Part shown: positions 1 to 7,876 of the stretch, in pieces
How positions within the stretch are numbered: position 1 is the stretch's first letter
How the letters are laid out: every line of letters begins with the position of its first letter
From: an uncultured Collinsella sp.
Lineage (GTDB): Bacteria > Actinomycetota > Coriobacteriia > Coriobacteriales > Coriobacteriaceae
Direction: 5' to 3'
Length of the DNA: 14,983 nt
Assembly: GCA_902489775.1 (NCBI GenBank)
Contig: CABUBH010000046.1
Coordinates: 1-14,983, forward strand
Notes under the pieces: generated by a model
Database searches by the model: none
The model's input: only the letters and a program-made list of their open reading frames with translations
Told to the model about the DNA's origin: nothing
Translations under genes and position numbers: made by a program

Positions 1-47
1 CTGCGCAAGACGAAGGCCACATTAAGTGGCCTTCTTTGCGTGCGGAA
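1..47 (+). repeat. 47-bp terminal element, left copy (inverted relative to 5243-5289)
   Basis: This stretch matches the reverse complement of 5243-5289 at 44 of 47 positions; the differences fall at bases 13, 39 and 40. It consists of a leader (CTGCGCAAGAC), a hairpin, a T-rich tail and the first bases (CGGAA) of a 62-bp-repeat arm. The two copies bracket the surface-protein island in inverted orientation. The match may extend left of the window, because the right copy continues into another hairpin at 5292-5331. Confidence 0.85.
12..38 (+). terminator. Intrinsic terminator facing into the island from the left
   Basis: A perfect 9-bp stem, GAAGGCCAC (12-20) with GTGGCCTTC (26-34), closes a 5-base ATTAA loop and is followed by TTTG after the CTTC arm. 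The orientation fits termination of a plus-strand gene that ends just left of the window. The T-tract is short, so strength is uncertain. Confidence 0.6.
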
Positions 48-120
48 CTCGCGATGAACTTCGTGCCCCGCCGTCCGGGAGGACGCCTCTTTATTGATGG
101 GAGGCCTGATAGGTCGATGG

Positions 121-594
121 TTCCGTGCCCGGATGCGTCCAAAGTGGGACGGGCTTTCCGGATGGGCAGGCTTTCGAAAAATGCGTCCCGGAATTTGCCT
201 TTGGAATGGGACGTAGTTTCCCGTTGAGGTGCTTTGCGGAAAGTGCATCCCACTCTGGGCGGTCGAAGTGGGACACACTTTCCCAAAGGCGCTCCAACGG
301 GAAATTGCGTCCCATTATTCGGTCAAGAAACGGGATGCATTTTCCCAATGAGAGCAAAACCGGAAAATGCATCCCACAATCAGCCCTCAAAGTGGGACGC
401 CGTTTCCCAATGAGGCTCAAGCGGAAAATGCATCCCGGAATTTGCGCTCAAAGTGGGATGCGGTTTCCGGTTGAGGGTCTAAGGGGAAAGTGCGTCCCAG
501 AATCGACGCTTGAAATGGGATGCAGTTTCCCGATGAGGCACTCGACGGAAAATACATCCCAGAAATGGCCTTTGAGCTGGGATAAGATCTCCGC
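121..594. repeat. Left array of degenerate 62-bp palindromic repeats (about 8 units)
   Basis: Units begin at a GGAAA motif near 176, 238, 300, 362, 423, 485 and 547, so the period is 61-62 bp. A truncated unit lies at about 121-159 and the last unit (547-594) has a decayed right arm. Each unit is a left arm close to GGAAAGTGCGTCCCA, about 16 bases of spacer, a right arm close to TGGGACGCACTTTCC, then a linker such as AATGAGGCTCAA. The consensus arms are perfectly complementary over 15 bp, so each unit can form a hairpin in DNA or RNA. The period is not a multiple of three and the short ORFs crossing it are on both strands, so it is not coding. Bases 48-120 show no recognisable feature beyond possible decayed repeat. 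Confidence 0.9.
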
Positions 595-609
595 GGCATC
601 TCGGATTCT

Positions 610-689
610 CAAAAATGAGACACGCCGTTGGCGAAAATGAGACACGTGATATCGGGCATCGGACGTATCATTTGCAAAAATGAGTCCAC
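610..689 (+). promoter_or_regulatory. Three direct repeats AAAATGAG(A/T)C upstream of the surface-protein gene
   Basis: Near-identical 15-mers occur at 610-624 (CAAAAATGAGACACG), 632-646 (CGAAAATGAGACACG) and 675-689 (CAAAAATGAGTCCAC). They are spaced 22 and 43 bp apart, roughly two and four helical turns. They lie just before the surface-protein start at 716, where operator sites are expected. The weak -10-like TATCAT at 666-671 falls between copies two and three, but I see no convincing -35. A regulator binding in tandem, for example of the LytTR type that uses direct repeats about 21-22 bp apart, is a guess. Confidence 0.45.
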
Positions 690-715
690 TCCACTCGAGT
701 AAAACGAGGTCCCTC

Positions 716-3700
716 ATGTACGTTCCACACCCCCGTATCCGTAGGCTGTCGAAAATCCCGCTTGTTGGGACGGCGGCGCTTGCTGCGTTGATCGCCACGA
801 GCGTCGCCTGCTTCACGGCCACGCCCCAGGTTGCCCAGGCGGCAGACGCGCCCGCAATCACCGATATGACCGAGCAGGATTATCAAGCCCTGGGTCTGGG
901 CACGAGCGAGGACATTCCGGCCGATACCATTGGCCCCTATTCCACTGATACCCCCACGACGTTTGCCACGCGCAGCGAGGTCTATATGGCAGCTAACGGT
1001 AGCCATGGCAATCGCTACACTCTGCGCGACAAGCTCGAGAACGTCGAGCGCGGTGACATTGGCGGCAGCAGCAAACTCACCGATGGCTATGGAAGTGTGT
1101 GGGGCGCCGCAAAGTTCTGGCAAAACGTCAACAACTTCGATACGAACAGCGATCTCTACAAGCATAGCGACTACGGTGGCGGCACCTGGTCGTACCTAAG
1201 CAACAATGAGTCCTCAACAGTACTCGCCAACGACAACAACGGTTTCTCGGGCATTCACGCCACGAGTGTTGAGTTCTGCAGCGACGCCAGCACGGGCAAA
1301 AAGAGCCGCGTTGCCGAGCTCCGTGCCTACGGCGACAGTTCCTCCACGACGATTGACGGCAAGTCATACGCTGGAAAGGTTGAGCTGGTCCTCTACTCGT
1401 TTAGCAACGGGCGCACGCGCAAGCTCGATACACGCCTGCCGGTGACGGTCAACACCAATATGATGTACGAAGGCCCTTTTTAGTATCTGGATGCCGGTTA
1501 TCTGCAAGAGCACGATGCCGTCTTTGATGTCGAGGCGGGCGATGTCGATGGCGACGGCGTCGACGAGCTTTTTGTCTACGCGGGCTGCTATGTCGACGAG
1601 AACGGCGTGCGCAAGGCTGTAGTCGACATGTATGACTTGGAGGGCGGCAACTGGAAGCAAAGCGTCGTCAAGATCGATGCCGGTAACGCCGCGGACTACA
1701 CCACGCACAACAAGGGCGGGAACGACTCCTGGACGCAGCTTCAGTCAGCTCCTGTCGTTTCGCTAGCGGCCGGCGACCTCGATCGCGATTTTTGCGATGA
1801 CCTCGCCATCGTGGTCTCGGCACCCTACGGCAAGAAGAATATTGATAAGTCGACGCATTGCGAGCTGTTTTCGTGGGATGCATCCAAGGGTGCGCTCGTC
1901 CATGTCGATGCTCTGGGCGACGCGGGCGCAATCTCCCTCTCCGCGAACGGCAAGACCATGGTCGCTGCGAATGCGACGTTCGGCACGTTTGCCGCCTACG
2001 ATGAAGAAGGAAAGAAGACGGGTGAAACCGTCACGGGCCTTATTCTTGCGGGCTATGACTGGCAACGCAGCGCTTTTGATTACGGCGCTTCTGACGGCAG
2101 CAAGGGGCTGTACGGCGCGCTGTACCGCTACGCGTATTTTGACTCGGAGTCTGGCGAGTTCAAGCTTTCCGATTGCAAGGAATACAGAGACGGGCTCCTC
2201 GCCTCCTATGGGCTGATGCATGTGCCCAACAGCGCATGGAAGGATAGCGCTCAGGATAAGCGCTATCCGTGCACCTTGGCGCCTATTGCCCTTGCCACTG
2301 CCAACCTTGACGGCCTGTCCGAGCAGCTGGCGGTCGACGAGGTGCTCGTGGGCGGCGATGTGTTCCGCGACTTTGCCTGCAACACGGCACAGAGCGGGGC
2401 TCAGGGCTTGGGGTCCATGGTCGGAACCATGAGCATGAGCGGTCAGCAATACAACAGCAGCAACAAGCATGACCACAAGGGTATAGAGCAGGTGTGGATC
2501 AGCGACGTCAAGGCGGGCAGCGTCTCGGGTTCGGACCGCTATAACGAGAGCTTTATCGCCGTGGTGGGCAAGCACCGCGACGAGGACCTGCGCAAGAACG
2601 ATGACTACTATTGGATGACCGCCTCGCATTTTTCGCTCGACGAGAACGGAAAGGTGCGCCGCGGCGAGGAGCAGGTGATTAGCGAGAGCAACCGTCGCGG
2701 CACTACCTACGGCACATTTATCTCGCTCGCGCTGCCCGATGTCGACAACGACAGCGTCAAGATCACGTACAAGGACCGCTACAAGGTCTATACCAACCCG
2801 CGCGTGCTTGCCGTGCTGCAGGATGCGCCCTATGTTGAGGATCTGGAGCAGGCATACGGCTATCTGGTGTTGGGCGGCACGTCATACGGAGAGGAAAAGG
2901 GCACGGGGACATCCCAGGGCTATACCATTGGCGCCGAGTTGGGCGTTGCCGTCGAGGTGCAGACCGGTCCGCCCCTGGTCGCGATGAATGCTTCAGTCGA
3001 TTTTGCCGCCGAGGGATGCTATGACTACCAGAGCGAGCGCACGGTCAGCGCAAGCGTAAGCTATGAGTCGCATGCCGGCGAGGGTGACAAGGCCGTGCTC
3101 TACACGATTCCGATGGTCTATTACGAGTATGAGATCGAAAATGAGGAAACTGGTGGCAAGGGCGTGATGGCGGCGCCCGTGTCGCTCGGCGCGCAGACCT
3201 CGGTCGTTAATGTCGAGGCCTATGACCGCATTGCCAAACAGCACAATATGACGCCGCTCAGCTACTTTTTGACCAACCGGTCGGGAGAACCCGGAACCTA
3301 TCAAACGACGCTCAACGGCGAGACTCCCGTTGGGGATTCCTTTGGCCTGGGCAAGCCTGGCGTAACGCGCGCCTACACGCACGATGGGTTTAACGGCGCC
3401 GCCGCGCAGTCGGGGGCGAGCATTGAGCAGACCATCGAAGTCGAGGAGGGCAAGGAGCAGGAGCTCGAGCTCGGCTTGACGCTGAACGGCAGCGTTGTCA
3501 TGGGCGCGAAGCTCGCAAAGCACGAGTTGTTTGGCGGCCTGTGCTTTGGTGCCAACGCCGGCTTTACTACGGGTAACTCCTCGAGTGAATCGACCGAATA
3601 CGGCGGCACCGTCGACAACCTGCCCGAGGCCGCGCAGGGCAAGTACGGTTTTGTGTGGCGTCTGGGCGTCAACGCGGTGGATATCAACAAGTTCGAGGAC

Positions 3701-4804
3701 GGCTCGGGCGACAAACTCGGCACCAAGGACACCGATCAGCTTTGGATCGTGGGCTATGACGTCAAGGATGTCGAGATGCCCGAGGCACCGGCCGTGACGG
3801 GCTTTACGGCAAACGCCGTCGATTCGACCAGCGTTACGTTTGGCTGGGACGATGTACTCGCAAACAAGAGTGGCTTTAGCTACGGCGTGGGCATGCTGCA
3901 GAGCAATGCGGCGGATGCGGTCGTCAATAGCTGGAAGATTGCCGACAACACGCAGACCTCGCTCAAGTGGGATGGGCTGCAGCCCAATACGGAGTATCGA
4001 TTCGCCATCGCCGCCGTTAAGAATGGATCCACGACCGAAACAGGTATTCGCTCGGCAATCATCACGGTCAAGACCATGCCCGATGGCATGACGATGACCG
4101 TGAGCGGACCTGCGGCGGATGCTGCGGAGGGGTCGGATCTTGGATACGACTCTTCGGTTGAGCGCACGGCGGGAAGCCACCTGACGCTCTCGGCGATTGG
4201 CCATGTGAAGCAACTCGGTGCCGACGATAGCGAAACAGGGCTGGCACCGACCTATATGTGGTACCGCAAGGGCCGCGGCGAGACAGAGTTTAAGCTCGTG
4301 GGTGCCGATGGCAACCTCGCGGCTGGAACGGCCTCAAAGCTCGAGATTGACCTGATCGCAGACGATGACGGTGCGCAGTATTACTGCCACGTGGGATACA
4401 ACGACGTGGGCCTCGACACCGGCACGACGCTCGTGAATATCGAGGCCGAGGAGACGGCGCCCACAACGGTGAACGCCACCCCGATCCGCACGCGCCGCCT
4501 GTTCTCACAGGCAAGTGCGGGCGCCAAGAAGTTCCTGGACCATACGCTGGTAAACACCGCCGGCCCCACCGACTCCGAAGGCTCAAAGGACCCCGAGACT
4601 CCTGAGACCCCGACGAACCCGGACAAGCCCAAGTCCGACAACGGAGCTAAGACCGACACCAAGGTCAAGACTACGACCACAGCGCAGGACCTCGCAAACA
4701 CCGGCGACCAAACATTCGCCCTAGTCGCCACCGCAGCAGCAGCGGGAGCAACGCTCGTAGTGATAGCCCTCATCATGCTGATCAAGCGCCGCAAGACCCA
4801 CTAG
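716..4804 (+). pseudogene. Sortase-anchored multidomain surface protein interrupted by an in-frame TAG
   Basis: One reading frame runs from ATG 716 to TAG 4802-4804 (1362 residues if read through), broken only by TAG at codon 256. The ATG at 716 is preferred over the ATG at 680 because GAGG (706-709) sits six bases before it and a typical signal peptide then begins: basic RIRRLSK, a hydrophobic core, and a likely AQA|AD cleavage site. After the stop the frame continues at once with an FG-GAP/VCBS-like calcium-loop segment (DVDGDGVDELFV, about residues 276-287), with another similar segment near 350-370. Then follow beta-rich regions (about 720-810 and 900-970), a fibronectin type III-like domain (about 1024-1121), an Ig-like domain (about 1122-1245), a Pro/Thr/Lys-rich wall spacer, the sorting signal LANTG (1326-1330), a membrane span and RRK at the tail. 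This is the layout of a wall-anchored adhesin or binding protein; the ligand is unknown. As sequenced, only a secreted 255-residue fragment would be made. The normal end carries two tandem TAG codons. Confidence 0.85.
1481..1483 (+). other. Premature in-frame TAG in the surface-protein frame
   Basis: The frame reads Gly-Pro-Phe-TAG-Tyr-Leu-Asp, and the coding pattern and domain homology resume directly after it with no frame change. A single C-to-T change of a CAG glutamine codon would explain it. TAG is a normal terminator here, ending the phosphoglycerol transferase, the response regulator and this gene itself, so dedicated recoding is unlikely. No credible restart follows: the first in-frame start, GTG at 1607, lacks a ribosome binding site, and a restart product would lack a signal peptide. 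Confidence 0.9.
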
Positions 4805-4831
4805 TAGCCAGTCGAACATATCGACAACCCA

Positions 4832-4871
4832 AAAACCCGGGTAGCCAAAAAACAGGCCACCCGGGTTTTCT
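4832..4871 (+). terminator. Strong intrinsic terminator after the surface-protein gene
   Basis: A 15-bp stem, AAAACCCGGGTAGCC (4832-4846) with GGCCACCCGGGTTTT (4855-4869), has one mismatch and an 8-base A-rich loop, and ends in TTTTC. It begins 27 bases after the stop codon. The A-tract on the left makes it a plausible bidirectional terminator. Confidence 0.85.
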
Positions 4872-4893
4872 GTTGAGTGGAGACTCCGCAAGC

Positions 4894-5246
4894 GGAAACC
4901 GCATCCCACAATTAGCGCCCGGAACGGGACACATTTTCCGTCAAGCCCTCATCCGGAAAATCCATCCCAGTTTGAGCGCCCAGACCGGGACGCACTTTCC
5001 CAAAGGGTCCTCAACGGGAAACTGCGTCCCATAATTAGGCCGAGAAATGGGATGAACTTTCCCAATGAGAGCCAACCGGAAACCACGTCCCAGAATCAGC
5101 CCCCAAAGTGGGACGCACTTTCCCAACGAGCCTCAACCGGAAAATATATCCCGGAATCCAGCTGAATAGTGGGACACACTTTCCCAATCGGGTCCCAAGC
5201 GGAAACTGCATCCCATTCCAGACAAGAATTCCGGGACACACTTTCC
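4894..5246. repeat. Right array of 62-bp palindromic repeats (6 units), direct copy of the left array
   Basis: GGAAA unit starts lie at 4894, 4955, 5017, 5078, 5139 and 5201 (period 61-62 bp), in the same orientation as the left array. Units correspond in order to left units 1-6. Examples of shared unit-specific bases are CCCAAAGG in unit 2, GGGATG plus AATGAGAGC in unit 3, AATCAGCCC plus CAAAGTGGGACGC in unit 4, and ATCCCGGAAT plus GGGTC in unit 5. Unit 6 matches less well. The last right arm runs straight into the terminal 47-bp element. Bases 4872-4893 look like a decayed linker. Confidence 0.9.
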
Positions 5247-5289
5247 GCAAACAAAGAAGGCCACTTAATGTGGCCTCCGTCTTGCGCAG
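5243..5289 (-). repeat. 47-bp terminal element, right copy (inverted relative to 1-47)
   Basis: Read on the minus strand this matches 1-47 at 44 of 47 positions, starting with CTGCGCAAGAC and ending inside a 62-bp-repeat arm (CGGAA). It marks the right edge of the island and contains the terminator for the minus-strand gene at 5362-7662. Confidence 0.85.
5248..5278 (-). terminator. Intrinsic terminator of the minus-strand phosphoglycerol transferase gene
   Basis: On the minus strand a stem GGAGGCCAC/GTGGCCTTC (plus positions 5270-5278 and 5256-5264, one mismatch) with loop ATTAA is followed by CTTTGTTTG-like T-rich sequence (plus 5248-5255). It lies about 85 bases after the stop codon at 5362-5364. 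It blocks leftward transcription from entering the island, mirroring the hairpin at 12-38. Confidence 0.65.
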
Positions 5290-5291
5290 GA

Positions 5292-5331
5292 CTGTCCGAG
5301 CAGGGAACCTTATATGCCTCCGCCCGGACAG
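5292..5331 (-). other. Hairpin in the 3' untranslated region of the phosphoglycerol transferase gene
   Basis: CTGTCCG (5292-5298) and CGGACAG (5325-5331) are exactly complementary. The enclosed bases include a further short GGG/CCC pairing. On the minus strand it lies between the stop codon and the terminator, so it would be in the 3' end of that mRNA, possibly as a stability or processing element. No known RNA family was recognised. Confidence 0.5.
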
Positions 5332-5361
5332 ACGTTTCAGTTATGAACTCGCAGCTAGTCG

Positions 5362-7662
5362 CTATTTGATCTTGGTCGTACCCGGTGCCAAGTTGGGGTC
5401 GGTCTCGTTGGCCTCGGTCTGGAAGTGCTCCGTATAGACGTTCTTGCCGTCGCGGAACATCTCGTAGTATTGCATCTTGGCGTAATCCTCGCGCGCCTTG
5501 GTGGCGGCTGCTGCGGCGGCGTCGTCACCGGTGACGTTGGAGGAGAGTGCCCAGCGCAGGCTGGCGTCCTCGTAGCCCACGGAGTTGATAGCAGGCAGCG
5601 ACTCGCGCAGCGTCATGTGCGCCTTCTGGTAGTCGGAGAGGGGTGCGCCGATCAGCTGCATGAGTTGCGTGGACAGGTAGTTGGTGGACAGGTCGTCGAC
5701 CTCACTCGTCTGGTCGCAGCCGGCAACGTCGTAGTTGGCCCAGATGATGTAGTCAGTCTGCCACAGGCGCTCTTGATGCGTGGCGTCGTCCTCGCCGGTA
5801 AACCACTTGTCGTTGAACTTGGACGGGAAGAACGGCTGGTGATCGCCCCAGAACACCACGACCACCTTGCGGTCGAGTTTGCTCAAGGCGTTGAGGAAGT
5901 AGCGAAGCGCCTGGTCGGACTGCTCGATGCACGAGACATACTCGTCGACATCGGAGAGCGTGCCGTCCTCGACGGTCTTGGTGTCCAGGTCGGTCGTGTC
6001 GATGTTCAGGTGCATCTGCTTGTCGACCGGCAGCAGGCCCGTGTCGTAGCCCGAGTGGTTCTGCATGGTCACGTCGAAGATAAACTGCGGATCGGCGTTC
6101 TGGTCGAGCAGCTCAAGAATCTTGTCGTAGGTCGCCTGGTCGGTCACCATACCGCGCAGGGTGTCGGCTCCCTGGAAGTCGTTGATAGACAGGAACTGGT
6201 CAAAGCCAAAGTCCTTGTACACGTTCTCGCGGTTCCAGTTGGTTGCGTGGTTGGGGTGCATGGCCGTGGTGGAATATCCGAGCGACTTGAACTGCTCTGC
6301 CAGGTTCCCGGTCGTCTCCATGTTGTAGATGGTGTACGGATACACGCCCGAGCCCAGGTTGGCCATGGAGTTGCCGGTCATAAACTCAAACTCGGTATTG
6401 GCGGTGCCGCCGCCGTAGGCACTCACGTAGAGCTTACCGCGGCTGAGGCAGTTGGACAGGTTCTTAAAGTACTGCGGGCCCTCGTAGCCGGCGCGCATGT
6501 TCTGGTAGATCGAAAGATCCGAGAAGGTCTCGTTCATGATGGCGATGACCGTGGGCTTCTCGCTGTCGAACTGCTCCTTTGCGGCGGTGCGCTCGTCACT
6601 CTTGGCGGCGTCGGACTTGTCGTAGGCCTTGGCGTACTTTTTGAGCGTGGCCTTGGCATCGTCGACGGAGTAGTCGGCGGGTTTGGGCGGCTTAATGGAC
6701 TGCGCTGCGCTAATGAAAGCGGGCAGGTAGCCCTCGCGCCAGTAGCTCTCGAGCGGGCGCCAGGTGTAGACGGTGATGCCGAGGGTGTTGTAGTAGTCGA
6801 TGAGCGTGACGTGTGCGGTCGCGCCGCCCAGGCACAGCACCGCTACGAGCAGGTTGGTGAGCAGCATGCGCTTGGCGTTGGCGGCGCCCTTCTGACGGTG
6901 CGGTGCCACCAGGCCGGCGTACTCGCACAGCAGCATGGCGATGGCGGTAAAGCCCATGGACAGCACACAGAACAGCGAGATCGAGAAGGTGTAGCCGGTG
7001 CCGGCGACCGCAGCGGCGGTGGAGATGGCCGAAAGGTCGCCCGGCTGGATGGGCATGGATTTAAACGTGATGACGAAGAACTCGGCAATGCCCAGGACAA
7101 AGAGGGCAAAGGCCAGGACCGCGGGAGCTGCGCCGTGGCGCTGGAACAGGAAGAACAGGCCGACCATGAGCGTGGTGATGATGGCCCACTCGAGCAGGAT
7201 GCACAGGGGGTAGACCCAGGTAAAGTCGTGGTTGGACGAGACCTCCATGCCCAGCAGCGCAAAGACGCCGGCGAGCAGCAGGCACAAGACGGCGGCGACG
7301 AGCGGTTTACCCACAAAGGCTCCGCGCAGGCGGGCGAGCTTGCCGGTGGGGGCGGGGGCGTCGGGCCCGGCGAACGCAAAGACGCGCGGGGCGATGCGGT
7401 CGCGGGCGATGCTGGCCCAAGCGCAGCCGGTGAGGATGGCGTTGGTCAGGATGAGCATCACGAAGGCGAGCGGCTCGTTCTGCGCGACGAGGCCAATAGC
7501 GCCCCAGACGGTTAAAAAGAGCTGGAACAGGCCAAAGGCGACGCTCCAGGCGAAGGCGCCCTTGGTGACGGTGCCCGACTGAGCGCGAATGGCCTTGGCC
7601 TCGCGCAAAACAAGGTAGACGGTCGCCGCAAGACCGACGAGCGAGATGGCGGCAGCGAACAT
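5362..7662 (-). CDS. LTA-synthase-like phosphoglycerol transferase / sulfatase-superfamily membrane enzyme
   Basis: This 766-residue protein has about eight N-terminal membrane spans (to about residue 300) followed by a large extracytoplasmic alkaline-phosphatase/sulfatase-type domain. Motifs follow LtaS: metal ligand Glu378 in MNETFSD, likely nucleophile Thr420 in GGGTANTEFEF, substrate-pocket NWNRENVY, QNHSGY, and the metal pair Asp607-His608 in WGDHQPFF. The family transfers phosphoglycerol from phosphatidylglycerol to build lipoteichoic acid or to modify glycans at the outer face of the membrane; the acceptor here cannot be told. The start is ATG 7662, since GTGAGGAG just upstream is the ribosome binding site; the GTG at 7677 lies inside that site. 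The gene diverges from the nitroreductase gene across about 214 bp and ends at its own terminator near 5250. It is longer than the usual LtaS (about 640-650) because of extra membrane spans. Confidence 0.88.
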   Translation of the reverse strand: MFAAAISLVGLAATVYLVLREAKAIRAQSGTVTKGAFAWSVAFGLFQLFLTVWGAIGLVAQNEPLAFVMLILTNAILTGCAWASIARDRIAPRVFAFAGPDAPAPTGKLARLRGAFVGKPLVAAVLCLLLAGVFALLGMEVSSNHDFTWVYPLCILLEWAIITTLMVGLFFLFQRHGAAPAVLAFALFVLGIAEFFVITFKSMPIQPGDLSAISTAAAVAGTGYTFSISLFCVLSMGFTAIAMLLCEYAGLVAPHRQKGAANAKRMLLTNLLVAVLCLGGATAHVTLIDYYNTLGITVYTWRPLESYWREGYLPAFISAAQSIKPPKPADYSVDDAKATLKKYAKAYDKSDAAKSDERTAAKEQFDSEKPTVIAIMNETFSDLSIYQNMRAGYEGPQYFKNLSNCLSRGKLYVSAYGGGTANTEFEFMTGNSMANLGSGVYPYTIYNMETTGNLAEQFKSLGYSTTAMHPNHATNWNRENVYKDFGFDQFLSINDFQGADTLRGMVTDQATYDKILELLDQNADPQFIFDVTMQNHSGYDTGLLPVDKQMHLNIDTTDLDTKTVEDGTLSDVDEYVSCIEQSDQALRYFLNALSKLDRKVVVVFWGDHQPFFPSKFNDKWFTGEDDATHQERLWQTDYIIWANYDVAGCDQTSEVDDLSTNYLSTQLMQLIGAPLSDYQKAHMTLRESLPAINSVGYEDASLRWALSSNVTGDDAAAAAATKAREDYAKMQYYEMFRDGKNVYTEHFQTEANETDPNLAPGTTKIK

Positions 7663-7876
7663 GCTGAGACTCCTCACAAACTTAAAACCTACGAAAGCGG
7701 GGGTTTACCCGATTGTTACCTAAATATGCACTGCATTTGCGGGCTGCGCACAACAAGCAGCCATATTAACGCGCATGTGCGGCGGTGTGGCGCAATGTAG
7801 TGGCGACCTGCGCGATAATGGACGGGAATTACACGGAAACGTAAAGGCTTCTTAAAGAATTGGCGAGGATAGAGCT

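Noticed and set aside
121..594. CRISPR array (period of about 61-62 bp)
   Set aside because: No part of the unit is strictly conserved with unique spacers between; arms, spacer and linker all vary and all resemble each other. No cas genes are nearby.
125..640. A 171-residue plus-strand protein across the left repeats
   Set aside because: The period of 61-62 bp shifts frame at each unit, so the repeat does not give a repeated peptide in one frame. Similar short frames exist on the minus strand, and the composition is that of palindromic DNA.
1481..1483. TAG read as pyrrolysine or another recoded amino acid
   Set aside because: TAG serves as the normal stop for several genes here, including two in tandem at the end of this same gene. 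No surrounding recoding structure is evident.
1607..4804. A separate 1065-residue gene starting at GTG 1607
   Set aside because: There is no ribosome binding site and no signal peptide despite a C-terminal sorting signal. The same frame continues upstream through an FG-GAP-like motif to the premature stop.
1..5289. Transposon or insertion sequence with terminal inverted repeats
   Set aside because: There is no transposase or integrase gene inside and no target-site duplication can be judged. The inverted ends are better read as terminator hairpins, although movement by recombination remains possible.
5425..7515. Long plus-strand frame (696 codons) opposite the phosphoglycerol transferase gene
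   Set aside because: It mirrors the GC-rich codon use of the real gene, has no recognisable domain and is Val/Gly/Leu-rich low complexity. The minus-strand frame has clear LtaS motifs.
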